Below are positions 17,938 to 26,854 of a stretch of 64,000 nt of DNA, in pieces. The position numbers were made by a program, and so were the translations under genes. The DNA is from an uncultured Candidatus Saccharibacteria bacterium (GTDB taxonomy: Bacteria; Patescibacteriota; Saccharimonadia; Saccharimonadales; Saccharimonadaceae): positions 124,001 to 188,000 of the forward strand of contig CAMNAK010000002.1 of NCBI GenBank assembly GCA_946530965.1, written 5' to 3'. Each line of letters begins with the position of its first letter. Position 1 is the first letter of the stretch. The notes under the pieces were generated by a model that worked only from the letters and a program-made list of their open reading frames with translations, made no database searches and had not been told where the DNA came from.

Positions 17938-19008
17938 TTATTTTTTGATCAAACGCTTAATTTTACGAAGCCCACTCATGAGCTTCTTTTTTCTGTTGGC
18001 CTTAGAATAAGCCTTCTCGTCCAAAACTTTCTTAAAGCCACCGACATACTCTTCTACAAAAATACCAAAATGGCCTTTAAAACGAAGCAGCTGATTCTTT
18101 TCAGAGAAATCGCCCTCTACGCCATACAAGTTCGCACGATCCAACTTCTTCTCTATCGCATACTTATAAAACGCATCATATAAGAAGGTCATGCCATTAA
18201 GGTGTTTGTTCTTCTCGGAAATACCAGCCAAGAAGCTAACAAGCTCGCCCGAATGATTAAAGAATACATGCGACGCAACCGCTTCTCCGCTTTCCTTAGA
18301 ATAAGCCACCTGAAGCACCAACTCATCGCCAAAATATTTCTTCATATCTTCAAAATACGAAACTGGTCTATCATTCACTTCGTTGCGCTTGTTGCTATCA
18401 CTAATCGGCTGCATAACATCAGCAAGTTTGGACAAATCTTTTAATGTCTCAACATAGACCTGATCGCCATACTTCTTGATTGTGCGACGGACATTATAGT
18501 TATAGCTCTTAGACAAAGCTTCGGCGTCATGAATCTCGGACATATCTTTTACGGCCATAAAACGGTTTGCCTTCGCGACTGTTCCGATAGTCTCGCCTTC
18601 AAATTCAAAGCCCGCATCAGCAAAACACTTCTTTACTGCTTCCTTTTCGAAGCTTTCGAGAACATTGCCGTCTTTATCACGAATACTCACGAGCATTGGT
18701 GGGAAAATTTCCAAAACGAATACATTTTTGCTTCGACAAAACTCGGAAATTTCTTCAAGCACGAACTTCAATAGCTTCAAGTCCGTATAATCCATAATCG
18801 GACCAAGCTGGACCATCGCTTCGCCATTTTTGACGAGCAGCAACATACAAGCCTTCAAATCTTTTTTATCAAAAACGCCAAGCGTGTACGATTCAAAACC
18901 CAAAGTCTTACGAAAATCTGCACGAGAAAAATCCTGAAGCAAATTTCCCGTCTTTGCACCCTCCTCAAATTTGCGGTAATCCCGCTCAGAAATCTCAACT
19001 AAATTCAT
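17938..19008 (-). CDS. FemAB-family peptidyltransferase
   Basis: 356 aa of the FemA/FemB/FemX (MurM) family, which adds amino acids from aminoacyl-tRNA to the peptidoglycan stem peptide; two GNAT-like halves are expected. Family-like features are NVRRTIKKYG in the middle and the C-terminal GMTFLYDAFYKYAIEK followed by NLYGVEGDFSEKN. The C-terminus is strongly basic (RKKKLMSGLRKIKRLIKK), probably for membrane or tRNA contact. TATAAT lies 6 nt before the ATG (19015-19020, minus strand), so it is leaderless. It is divergent from a second FemAB gene at 19095, about 86 nt away. Confidence 0.85.
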   Translation of the reverse strand: MNLVEISERDYRKFEEGAKTGNLLQDFSRADFRKTLGFESYTLGVFDKKDLKACMLLLVKNGEAMVQLGPIMDYTDLKLLKFVLEEISEFCRSKNVFVLEIFPPMLVSIRDKDGNVLESFEKEAVKKCFADAGFEFEGETIGTVAKANRFMAVKDMSEIHDAEALSKSYNYNVRRTIKKYGDQVYVETLKDLSKLADVMQPISDSNKRNEVNDRPVSYFEDMKKYFGDELVLQVAYSKESGEAVASHVFFNHSGELVSFLAGISEKNKHLNGMTFLYDAFYKYAIEKKLDRANLYGVEGDFSEKNQLLRFKGHFGIFVEEYVGGFKKVLDEKAYSKANRKKKLMSGLRKIKRLIKK

Positions 19009-19094
19009 ATATATATTATATATTACTAAGAATCATAAGCTCTAAAACTCTTACATCACGAAACGCATAGAATAGCATGTGCTACAATGAATTC

Positions 19095-20015
19095 ATGACA
19101 CCACATTTCTTGCAAACTAGTGCATGGGGAGATTTCATTAATTCAGAAGGCGAAAAAACCTTCCACATTAAAGAAAAAGATTTTGAAGCTCTCTGCACTC
19201 TCAAAAAGACAAAAGTTGGCAACTACCTATTCTTACCTTATGGCCCAACATTGAAAGACGAAAAAGCCCTGAAGCCTGCTCTTGCAAAAATCGAAGAGCT
19301 AGCAAAAGAAAATGACTGCATCTTTATTCGCATCGAGCCAACCATCCAAATCTCGGAAAAGACCATCAGCGACCTAAAGCTCAAAAAGACCAAGGATCTA
19401 GATCCAAAACATACAATCATTCTAGACCTTGCTCCAAGCGAAGAAGAATTGCTACTAAACATGGAGCAGAAAAAACGCCAGATTTATCGCAACTACTATA
19501 AAAAAGGCATCACGATAAGGCAGTCAAGGGACAAAGAAGATGGCAAGATTCTTCTAAACTATCTACATCAGCTGTCAGACAAGAGAAACTTCCTTCCCCA
19601 CAGCGACGAATACCTGCTAAACCAGCTAAACTTCGACTTCGCAAAACTTTACATCGCCGAATTCGAAGGCAAAGCCATTGGTGCAGCGCTCATTTACGAT
19701 ACAAAAGATACTAGATATTACGCCCATGCTGCAGCTTCCGACGAACATCGCAAGCTCTCCCCTGGCGTAGCTATCCTTACCCAGATGATTATGGATGCCA
19801 AGAAAAATGGCCAGAAATATTTCGACTTCTGGGGCGCAACCGATTCGCAAGATCCAAACCACCCATGGTATCACTTTACTCAGTACAAGCTAACCTTTGG
19901 TGGCAAAATGGTAGAGTACGCCGGCACTTACGACTACATCATTTCCAGCACAAAATACAAAATCTACACTGCCCTTCGTAAAGCCAATCGCTTGAAGCGA
20001 AAAATCTTAAAATAA
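19095..20015 (+). CDS. FemAB-family peptidyltransferase
   Basis: 306 aa, second FemAB protein. The start is at 19095 (MTPHFLQTSAWGDF, the usual FemAB beginning) rather than the in-frame 19077, because the -10 (TGC then TACAAT, 19083-19088) overlaps the longer version. Only 6 nt separate -10 and ATG: leaderless. Typical C-terminal motifs are HAAASDEHRKLSPG and YFDFWGATDSQDPNHPW followed by QYKLTFGGK. Together with the divergent gene it suggests a two-residue or branched interpeptide bridge (inference). The C-terminus is basic. Confidence 0.85.
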   Translation: MTPHFLQTSAWGDFINSEGEKTFHIKEKDFEALCTLKKTKVGNYLFLPYGPTLKDEKALKPALAKIEELAKENDCIFIRIEPTIQISEKTISDLKLKKTKDLDPKHTIILDLAPSEEELLLNMEQKKRQIYRNYYKKGITIRQSRDKEDGKILLNYLHQLSDKRNFLPHSDEYLLNQLNFDFAKLYIAEFEGKAIGAALIYDTKDTRYYAHAAASDEHRKLSPGVAILTQMIMDAKKNGQKYFDFWGATDSQDPNHPWYHFTQYKLTFGGKMVEYAGTYDYIISSTKYKIYTALRKANRLKRKILK

Positions 20016-20021
20016 CAAACG

Positions 20022-20044
20022 ACCGCCTAAATAGGCGGTTTTTT
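20022..20044 (+). terminator. Rho-independent terminator
   Basis: ACCGCCTA with TAGGCGGT plus T-run after the second FemAB gene. Confidence 0.85.
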
Positions 20045-20164
20045 GACGCTCAATCAACGAAAGAAACAAAGAAACCGAAATAATTTCAAAAAGACAAAAA
20101 CTCTCAAATTTTTAACTTCGCCACAATCTACATTTTACGACATTAATAGCTCCCATAAAATTCC

Positions 20165-20368
20165 CTACTCGTCAAATTTCGAAAGATCAAAAAGCGGCGT
20201 CTCGCCCTCGGCCATTATTGCCCTGGCCTTTTTGAGCAGTTTTTTCAGCGCTGCTTCAGAATTTGCCGAGCCAACATGAACCGTCTTGACGACTTCTCTA
20301 CCCTTCTTATAGCAAACCTGAACGCCAGTCGCACCGCTACCAGTTTTAAATTTTCGGATATATGCCAT
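20165..20368 (-). pseudogene. Transposase N-terminal remnant (IS1634/IS4-like)
   Basis: 67 aa, MAYIRKFKTGSGATGVQV followed by GREVVKTVHVGSANSEA and a Lys/Ala-rich helix. This matches the N-terminal segment seen at the start of IS1634-type transposases; such proteins are normally about 450-600 aa. The frame stops at 20165, and no catalytic DDE segment or terminal inverted repeats are visible downstream (20045-20164), so it is a truncated remnant or a domesticated N-terminal domain. It sits between a terminator and a probable small RNA gene. Family assignment is from motif memory. Confidence 0.6.
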
Positions 20369-20484
20369 TACTTATAACATTAGCACTTTAAAATAAAAAT
20401 TCAAAAGAAATTATCCACAACTAGCAACTAGCTCCAGCAAAAATTCACTACCCTACACCACCCCAAACAATCATTAGCATTTTA

Positions 20485-20513
20485 TTGACTTAGCAACCCC
20501 GACCATATATACT
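20485..20513 (+). promoter_or_regulatory. Strong promoter of a probable small RNA
   Basis: TTGACT, 17 nt spacer, TATACT; predicted start about 20520. No protein-coding ORF of note follows before the terminator at 20780. Confidence 0.75.
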
Positions 20514-20519
20514 TATATT

Positions 20520-20800
20520 AATGGCGGTGGGCAAGAGGTGGACTCTTATACATGACGGCCATAAGGATCACGTCCTGGTTTGACGTGGGGTAGGATAATC
20601 CGTATATCCCGGCAGAAAAGTCGATTAAACTATGAATCAATACAAATATATTTTTCACAACACTAGTTATGTTTTGTCAAGTCCTAAAAATTTAAGGTCT
20701 AGCATTTTCGTGTGAAATTGATTTATATTAGAATATAATTACAAACAATTGTCAAGCACAACCATAACAGATACAGAAGCGTCCGAAAGGGCGATTTTTT
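20520..20800 (+). ncRNA. Candidate non-coding RNA, about 100-280 nt
   Basis: A G-rich, non-coding block starts directly at the predicted transcription start: local hairpins AGAG/CTCT (about 20533-20545), AGGA/TCCT (about 20564-20576) and GGAT/ATCC around 20590-20610. An AT-rich tail follows, and a terminator closes it at 20780-20800 (GCGTCC gaaa GGGCG plus T-run). I could not match it to tmRNA, RNase P, 6S or SRP RNA signatures. The only ORF inside is about 27 codons with no ribosome site. This is the main content of the 584 nt gap between the transposase remnant and valS. Confidence 0.55.
20780..20800 (+). terminator. Rho-independent terminator
   Basis: GTCC gaaa GGGC stem with six T; ends the candidate small RNA. 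Confidence 0.7.
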
Positions 20801-20952
20801 AATACTTTTTAACAATTCTTTGTAAACCAAATTCAAAGCAAAATCGCGTTCCGGTCGATTAGCAAAAACACCTGTTTTAGTGTATAATATAAGTCAAAAG
20901 AGAGTAGGGAAGGTCAAAGAAAAACCAACCCATTTTTATGACGGGAGAATAA

Positions 20953-23526
20953 ATGAAATTCAGCAAAGCTTACGAGCCTAACGAATACGAGACAGACATT
21001 TACGCCCTCTGGGAACAAAGCGGCGCATTTTCTAGAAAATCTGAGAAAAATCCAAAAGATAAATCCGATCCATACACGATCGTAATGCCACCACCAAACG
21101 CAAACGGCAACCTTCATATCGGCCATGGTCTAACCATCGCTCTTGAAGATATTCTTACCCGCTACCACCGCTTGAGAGGCGAAGATACTTGGTATATTCC
21201 AGGTGCCGACCATGCTGGCTTTGAAACTTGGGTTGTTTATGAACGCAAGCTAGAAGCAGAAGGCAAAACTCGCTTCGATTACACCCGTGACGAACTATAC
21301 CAGCAGGTCTGGGACTTCGTTCATGAACAGCGCGGCAACATGGAGCTTCAACTTCGTGCCCTAGGCGCATCCTGCGACTGGAATAATCTCGTCTTTGCTC
21401 TCGATCAAAAAGTAGTCGATACCGTCTACGACACTTTTGGTAAATTCTGGAAAAGGGGTCTTATTTACAGAGGTAAAAAGCTCGTTAACTTCTGTACTAA
21501 ACACCAGACTGCTTTCGCAGATATTGAAGTCACTCACAAGGAAGAAAAGGGCAAACTTTGGAAGATTGCCTATCCTCTAGCAGAGCCAACCGATAGCATG
21601 ACTGAAATCGTCATCGCAACTACCCGCCCAGAAACCCTTCTCGGCGATACCGCAGTTGCAGTGAACGAAGAAGATCCACGCTACAAAGACGTCATTGGCA
21701 AGAAGATTAAACTTCCTCTTACAAACCGTGAAATTCCTATCATAGCCGACGAACACGCCGACATGAACTATGGTACTGGTGCTGTAAAAATCACCCCAGC
21801 TCACGACCAGAACGACTACGAAGTTGGCCAGCGCCACGACCTCAAGATGATTACCGTCATTGGTTTTGATGGCAAAATGACTGAAGAAGCTGGCGAAAAA
21901 TATGCCGGCCTTACCACCAAAGAATGCCGCAAGGCCGTTCTAAACGACCTCGAAGAACTCGGCCTTCGCCGCGGAGAAGAGGATATCGTTCACGAAGTCG
22001 GCCACTGCTACAAGTGCGACACCGTCATTGAGCCTCTCCTAAAAGAACAGTGGTTCGTAGATATGGAACCTCTTGCAAAGAAAGCAATCGAAACTCTCAA
22101 GGCAGGGAAGATTAAATTCCATCCAGCCAACAAGCAAAAGGTTCTTATCAACTACCTAGAAAACCTCAAAGACTGGAACATTTCCCGCCAAATCCCTTGG
22201 GGTATCCCGATTCCAGCCTTCCAGAATGTCGACGATCCAACAGATTGGATTTATGATACTCGCGTAAACGAACCAGAAATCGTCAGCGATGGCAAGACTT
22301 ACCGCCGCGATCCAGACACCTTCGATACCTGGTTCAGCTCTAGCCAGTGGCCATATATCACCACTAGCGACAGCGACAAGCATTTCCCAACTTCCGTCAT
22401 GGAAACTGGCGCCGACCTCCTATTCCAGTGGGTAGGTCGCATGATCATGATGAGCCTCTTCGTCAAAGACGACATCCCATTCAAAGAAGTCTACATGCAC
22501 GGTATGGTTCTTGACGAACACGGCCAGAAGATGAGCAAGTCAAAGGGTAATGTTATCAACCCAATCGAAACCGTCAGCAAGTACGGTTCCGATGCGCTTC
22601 GCCTTGGTCTTATCGCATCTAGAAGCGCAGGCGTCAACCAGGCCTTCAGCGTAAGCAAGGTTATCGCAAGCCGCAACCTTTGCAACAAGCTCTGGAACGT
22701 TAGCCGCCTAATCCAGAACATCGTCGACGAAAACCCAGAAAACGAAAACAATGGCGACGGCAACAAAGCCCTTGGCGAGAACTGGATTCGCCGCGAAATC
22801 AACCGCACCAACAAAGAGCTCGTCAAGCTTATGAAGAACTACCGCTTCGCAGAAGCTGGCGATATGCTTTACGACCTAGTCTGGAACAAATATGCCGACT
22901 GGTTCCTCGAAAGCGAAAAGCTATGGAAGAGCACTGATCTTCTCAAAGATACCCTAGAAAAGGTCCTAATCATGCTCCATCCATTCGCTCCATTTGTAAC
23001 CGAAACAATCTGGCAAGCCCTAAGCTGGACCGAAGGATTACTAATCAACCAGAAATGGCCAGAGCTATACAAGGTCGACGAAGAACGCGCCAAGAACTTT
23101 GATGAGATTATCGAAATCGTCACTAATGTTCGTAGCCACTTCCAGAGCCTACCAGGTTCTGGTCTATATCCAATCGCCTTCCATGACGACCAGCTCATGT
23201 ACGAAAACCAGCTCCTCATTCAGCATCTAACCAAAGCTCCAAGCGTTCCACAGATCAAGGTCGAAGAAGCAAAGGGCCTACGCCTAGCTATCCCAGGTCA
23301 CAACATCTACCTACAGATTCCAGAGGATATTCACAAAAAATACAAGGCAAACCTTGAAGATCGTATCTTGAAGCTTGGCCAGGAAATCAACACTCTTGAA
23401 GCCCGCCTACGCAATCCAAAGTACGTCGAAAAGGCGCCAAAGGAACTCGTCGAAGAAACCAGAAACAGCCTAGAAGAGAAAAACGGCCTCATTGCCAAGA
23501 TGAAAGCCGAGCTCGAACTAGTCTAA
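20953..23526 (+). CDS. valS: Valyl-tRNA synthetase
   Basis: 857 aa class Ia synthetase charging tRNA-Val. The HIGH signature is NLHIGHGLT near residue 55, the KMSKS signature is KMSKSKGNV near residue 520, and TRPETLLGDTAVAV marks the editing domain. The C-terminus is the usual ValS coiled coil (KLGQEINTLEARL...). Slightly shorter than E. coli ValS (951 aa). TATAAT at 20883-20888, a leader of about 60 nt and GGGAGAA before the ATG. No T-box-like leader is seen. Confidence 0.97.
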   Translation: MKFSKAYEPNEYETDIYALWEQSGAFSRKSEKNPKDKSDPYTIVMPPPNANGNLHIGHGLTIALEDILTRYHRLRGEDTWYIPGADHAGFETWVVYERKLEAEGKTRFDYTRDELYQQVWDFVHEQRGNMELQLRALGASCDWNNLVFALDQKVVDTVYDTFGKFWKRGLIYRGKKLVNFCTKHQTAFADIEVTHKEEKGKLWKIAYPLAEPTDSMTEIVIATTRPETLLGDTAVAVNEEDPRYKDVIGKKIKLPLTNREIPIIADEHADMNYGTGAVKITPAHDQNDYEVGQRHDLKMITVIGFDGKMTEEAGEKYAGLTTKECRKAVLNDLEELGLRRGEEDIVHEVGHCYKCDTVIEPLLKEQWFVDMEPLAKKAIETLKAGKIKFHPANKQKVLINYLENLKDWNISRQIPWGIPIPAFQNVDDPTDWIYDTRVNEPEIVSDGKTYRRDPDTFDTWFSSSQWPYITTSDSDKHFPTSVMETGADLLFQWVGRMIMMSLFVKDDIPFKEVYMHGMVLDEHGQKMSKSKGNVINPIETVSKYGSDALRLGLIASRSAGVNQAFSVSKVIASRNLCNKLWNVSRLIQNIVDENPENENNGDGNKALGENWIRREINRTNKELVKLMKNYRFAEAGDMLYDLVWNKYADWFLESEKLWKSTDLLKDTLEKVLIMLHPFAPFVTETIWQALSWTEGLLINQKWPELYKVDEERAKNFDEIIEIVTNVRSHFQSLPGSGLYPIAFHDDQLMYENQLLIQHLTKAPSVPQIKVEEAKGLRLAIPGHNIYLQIPEDIHKKYKANLEDRILKLGQEINTLEARLRNPKYVEKAPKELVEETRNSLEEKNGLIAKMKAELELV

Positions 23527-23539
23527 AACGACTCGAAAG

Positions 23540-23564
23540 TACCAGCCTAACCGCTGGTATTTTT
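23540..23564 (+). terminator. Rho-independent terminator
   Basis: TACCAGC with GCTGGTA plus T-run after valS. Confidence 0.8.
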
Positions 23565-23575
23565 GTTGCCTACAC

Positions 23576-23604
23576 TTTACAAATCATGATGTTTATGATA
23601 TAAT
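23576..23604 (+). promoter_or_regulatory. Promoter with extended -10
   Basis: TTTACA, 17 nt spacer ending TGA, TATAAT; drives the small gene at 23649. Confidence 0.75.
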
Positions 23605-23648
23605 ATAGTTATCCCTATATTCTCGCTTCCTGGAAGGAGGAAATACCA

Positions 23649-23900
23649 ATGAAAGAGAATATCGTAACTTCTAAAACTGGGAACATTGTTCAAGTCTCTT
23701 TCTCGAAGCAAAAATGCCGAGTAAATGAGATTACTATCCGCAGAATTCTGCGTAGCGGCCAGTTTACTGGTGAAATCGCAGGATACAACATGCAGTACTT
23801 TAAGAACGGGGTTATATTGATTGTTATCAACCCCACAGCATGGAAGGGACCAGACACGATCATCAAAAAAATTGAAAAAGCAATTGCAGATGAAAAATGA
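23649..23900 (+). CDS. Hypothetical protein, 83 aa
   Basis: Small soluble basic protein (starts MKENIVTSKTGN), alternating beta-like hydrophobics and a C-terminal Lys-rich helix; no family recognised. GGAAGGAGG precedes the ATG at good spacing, a consensus promoter lies 45 nt upstream and a GC-rich terminator follows the TGA stop. Monocistronic, same style as the genes at 8049 and 30726. Confidence 0.7.
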   Translation: MKENIVTSKTGNIVQVSFSKQKCRVNEITIRRILRSGQFTGEIAGYNMQYFKNGVILIVINPTAWKGPDTIIKKIEKAIADEK

Positions 23901-23912
23901 AATCCCAACCAC

Positions 23913-23937
23913 GGAGCGCTTCGGCGCTCCTTTTTTT
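23913..23937 (+). terminator. Rho-independent terminator
   Basis: GGAGCGC ttcg GCGCTCC followed by seven T. Confidence 0.9.
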
Positions 23938-23980
23938 CATCTTGACAAATTAAACTTTTTATGCTTAATTAGAAATAGCA

Positions 23981-25384
23981 ATGAGCGAAACAAAAAAGCC
24001 AAAAACAAACGCATCTGAGCAAAAACAAAAACAAGAAATCATCGACCATAACCTACGTGAAATCGAGAGCCTAGACTTCGAAGCCATCGAAACTCCACAG
24101 CTAGATGAATTCAGAGCCTATCGCCCCGAATCCGAGGCTAAATTTGCAGAAATGCAAAAGAGAAAACTCGCTGAATACAAAGCCGCTCGCGCAAACGGCC
24201 AAGAAGCAAAGCTTCCAGTCCTGACAAAAAAGGTCTATCGCGAAATCCATAGCGGCCAAAGAGAATTACAAGACGACGATGTCCATCTTAGTCGCATCGA
24301 ACACAATCAGGCCGATGTGGACGAGATTCGCGAAATCCAAAGACAAGAAGACATAGAAAATGGCTTCATTGGCACATACGACACAGCAAAAGCTGTAGAA
24401 AAACTTTTCGTCACTTATCTCAACAACTCACAATTTTTTGACTTGAATAACGAAACGCTCAAAACTCGTCTAGCCTCAGACTATGATGACCTAAAAAATG
24501 GCGTAGACATTTATTCTATCATTGAAGGCGAACCAGACGACGAAGGCTACACTCCAAGCTTAATAATCGCTTTCGATATTACAACTGCCAAAGTATCGGA
24601 CAAATTAACCAAAAAGCTTACCAAAAGAAAGCACTATGGTCCCTCAGAAGCTCAAGCAGGTGGAACCCAAATCACCTACTATGCAAAACCAGGCGAAGAC
24701 GAACCAAAAGACCAACAACGCGAAAACCCAAAAACGCACGTTTTGCTTTACACGCTTAGCCTTAGCGATAAAGCATTCCAGGACGTTTTGTCTAAGACTA
24801 TAATTAGCGAAGACGGTCTTGAGCAAAACGGAATCGACGCTTGTCCAGATCTGAAACTTAAATTCTTGCTCCAAATCCAAGCTCAAAACTACTACTATCT
24901 CGCAACAATCGAGAGGGAAATAGAAGAGATTGAAGAAGAGGGAGACGATTATTGTCCAGTAGCAGATTATAGATACGTAGAAGATAAGGAAACATTCGAT
25001 TATATAAAAGAACTCAATGGTCGCTACGATTCGGCTGTTCGCTGGAGAGATAAAATCATAAAGATGATTAACATCGTAGAAGACTCCATCCAACGTTCCC
25101 AAAAGGAAATGTTAACCAGCAACATCCCTGAAGCAGAAAAAGCAATACGCGAAATCCTAGACAAACCAGAAGGCCCATTAACGCTAGATGAAGTTCGCGA
25201 AGGTGTCCAAAAATATCTAGCCGAAGCCCAAAAAGAGCTCCTAGATAGCGATGGTTCATATAAAGAATTTGCAAAAATTGCCGACCGAGAAACCACAGCG
25301 GAAGAGCAGAAGAAACACGAAGTTCAAATGCGCCGCCGCGCCAAACTCCTCGGTGAAGCCACACAAAATACACCAGAAGAGTAG
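23981..25384 (+). CDS. Hypothetical charged protein, 467 aa
   Basis: Soluble, helix-rich and highly charged; no family recognised. The N-terminal 130 residues are Glu/Lys/Gln-rich and likely extended. The middle has a more globular stretch including IYSIIEGEPDDE followed by SLIIAFDITTAK, faintly reminiscent of the acidic-residue pattern of restriction-like nucleases, but I would not call it one. The C-terminal third is coiled-coil-like. TTGACA (23942-23947), 17 nt, TTAATT (23965-23970) then 10 nt to the ATG: leaderless or with a leader of a few nt. Single gene with its own terminator. Confidence 0.7.
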   Translation: MSETKKPKTNASEQKQKQEIIDHNLREIESLDFEAIETPQLDEFRAYRPESEAKFAEMQKRKLAEYKAARANGQEAKLPVLTKKVYREIHSGQRELQDDDVHLSRIEHNQADVDEIREIQRQEDIENGFIGTYDTAKAVEKLFVTYLNNSQFFDLNNETLKTRLASDYDDLKNGVDIYSIIEGEPDDEGYTPSLIIAFDITTAKVSDKLTKKLTKRKHYGPSEAQAGGTQITYYAKPGEDEPKDQQRENPKTHVLLYTLSLSDKAFQDVLSKTIISEDGLEQNGIDACPDLKLKFLLQIQAQNYYYLATIEREIEEIEEEGDDYCPVADYRYVEDKETFDYIKELNGRYDSAVRWRDKIIKMINIVEDSIQRSQKEMLTSNIPEAEKAIREILDKPEGPLTLDEVREGVQKYLAEAQKELLDSDGSYKEFAKIADRETTAEEQKKHEVQMRRRAKLLGEATQNTPEE

Positions 25385-25390
25385 AAACAC

Positions 25391-25421
25391 AAAAAATGCC
25401 TAATTAATAGGCATTTTTTTT
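25391..25421. terminator. Bidirectional terminator
   Basis: AAAAAATGCCTA with TAGGCATTTTTT: ends the plus gene at 25384 and the minus HIT gene at 25433. Confidence 0.8.
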
Positions 25422-25432
25422 AATTGATCAGG

Positions 25433-25819
25433 TTAAGCTTCTTCGATCATCGATAGTTTTTCGCGAATAGAATTAAATTCGTCTTCGCTTAGGGAAAGAG
25501 TCTTACCTTGCTCCCAAGTCTCATCAAAAGGCATAAGATGAACGTGAGCATGAGGCACATCTGTGCCAATAACCTTGTAAAGCGTACGACGACCAGTAAC
25601 CTCTTCCATATGCTTAGAGATATTCTTTACGGCAGCCCATAGAGCAACCCAGTCAACGTCAGATAGATCATAGATTTTGTCAACTTCTACCTTAGGAACG
25701 ACTAGAGTGTGCCCCTTGACTTCTGGATTAATATCCAAAAAAGCCATTACGCGGTCATCTTCGTAAATCTTGTAAGAAGGAATCTCTCCTTCGATAATTT
25801 TCGTAAAAATAGTAGCCAT
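25433..25819 (-). CDS. HIT-family nucleotide hydrolase (Hint-like)
   Basis: 128 aa. The histidine triad is HAHVHLMPF near the C-terminus, and the N-terminal IFTKIIEGEIPSYKIYEDD is the classic Hint/HinT beginning. These enzymes hydrolyse AMP-lysine and related phosphoramidates; cytoplasmic. A -10 (TGA then TATCAT, minus strand 25826-25831) is only 6 nt from the ATG, so leaderless; it overlaps the 3' end of the upstream membrane gene, which gives HIT its own promoter. Confidence 0.93.
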   Translation of the reverse strand: MATIFTKIIEGEIPSYKIYEDDRVMAFLDINPEVKGHTLVVPKVEVDKIYDLSDVDWVALWAAVKNISKHMEEVTGRRTLYKVIGTDVPHAHVHLMPFDETWEQGKTLSLSEDEFNSIREKLSMIEEA

Positions 25820-25831
25820 ATCTATATGATA

Positions 25832-26326
25832 TCAGAGTACGCCTACAAGGCTAGTAAGTAAGCTAAGAACAACAGGAACATAAGGAAGCAGAGAAACCAC
25901 AATCAGGACTTTCTTGATAGTACTTCTTGTTTTGCCAAAAGACATAAACGAAAGAATGACACCGACAAGAAAAGCAGCACCAACAACTAGCATCAAAATA
26001 TAGTAATAAGCGCTAGAATGCAAAGAAGAACAACCATGGCTAAGCGCACAGCCAAGCTCGGCTAGAAGAGAAAGGAACCAAAATCCAGCAATTACCGGCG
26101 CGCCAAAATTAAGAATAATCGCCCAAGTCGCCATCTTCTCGTATTTACCGTTATCAATCGCAACCGGTATATTCGAAGTAGCTGGAGTATTTACGGTTGT
26201 ATTTGCGTTCTGAACGCCCTCAGCAGGCTGAGTATTAGCATTCTGAACCGACTGAGGCTGAGCTACAGGCTCTTCCTTAACACCAAGCCACTCAGCATCA
26301 GATATCCTCTCTTTGTTGTTGTCCAT
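25832..26326 (-). CDS. Small membrane protein, paralogue of the next gene
   Basis: 164 aa. Residues 1-50 are polar, with Gln/Asn/Thr-rich stretches and a shared motif (WLGVKEEPVAQ) that resembles FGVKEESEAQ in the gene at 26329-26793. Three hydrophobic helices follow (about 62-84, 101-124, 139-163). No family recognised. It is the second gene of a two-gene operon; the intergenic distance is 2 nt. Confidence 0.7.
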   Translation of the reverse strand: MDNNKERISDAEWLGVKEEPVAQPQSVQNANTQPAEGVQNANTTVNTPATSNIPVAIDNGKYEKMATWAIILNFGAPVIAGFWFLSLLAELGCALSHGCSSLHSSAYYYILMLVVGAAFLVGVILSFMSFGKTRSTIKKVLIVVSLLPYVPVVLSLLTSLVGVL

Positions 26327-26328
26327 AA

Positions 26329-26793
26329 TTAAAACCTAAAATGTATTAATAAATAAATGAAAGCTATAGCTAGCACGATAAGGGTAACAAGATTTATAAA
26401 AAAGGAAACCTTAACTGACAACCTCAGAAAAACACCCTTTGGTAGCTTACGAAGAGAGATAATAGACATAATCAAGCCAACTACAAAAAATGAAGCATAA
26501 AACAAAATGGCCAAAGCAGCAAGACCGAGGCTGCTAAGCCTGCTAATAGTAAACGCAATTATTAACGAAATAATAAACAAAAACAGAGAAGCAATATTAA
26601 AGAAAATCGCAACCTTACTCAAAGTAACAACGTTTTTCTCAACTACTACATTATCGTCATCTGGTAGAGCAGGAGTATTTACCAAACTTCCAACTGCATC
26701 ATCCGTACTTTCGGATTGCTCAACCTGAGCTTCAGATTCTTCCTTAACACCAAACACCTCTTCATTAAGCTCATTTTTATTACGATCATCCAT
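26329..26793 (-). CDS. Small membrane protein, paralogue of its neighbour
   Basis: 154 aa with the start at 26793 (MDDRNKNELNEEVF), chosen because it aligns with the paralogue and because the -10 (TGT then TATAAT, 26800-26805) lies 6 nt upstream, which rules out the longer start at 26832. A polar N-terminus of about 55 residues is followed by three or four transmembrane helices. Leaderless. The two genes look like a tandem duplication that has diverged. Confidence 0.7.
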   Translation of the reverse strand: MDDRNKNELNEEVFGVKEESEAQVEQSESTDDAVGSLVNTPALPDDDNVVVEKNVVTLSKVAIFFNIASLFLFIISLIIAFTISRLSSLGLAALAILFYASFFVVGLIMSIISLRKLPKGVFLRLSVKVSFFINLVTLIVLAIAFIYLLIHFRF

Positions 26794-26823
26794 ACCTAAA
26801 TTATAACAAAAGCATAAACACAA

Positions 26824-26850
26824 AAAATACAACCTTACGGTTGCTTTTTA
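26824..26850 (-). terminator. Terminator at the far end of the tRNA-Ser(CGA) array
   Basis: On the minus strand CAACC gtaa GGTTG followed by TATTTTTTG. Confidence 0.65.
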
Positions 26851-26854
26851 TTGT

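Noticed and set aside
20630..20713. 27-codon ORF inside the candidate small RNA
   Set aside because: No ribosome site and AT-rich random-looking sequence; too weak to call.
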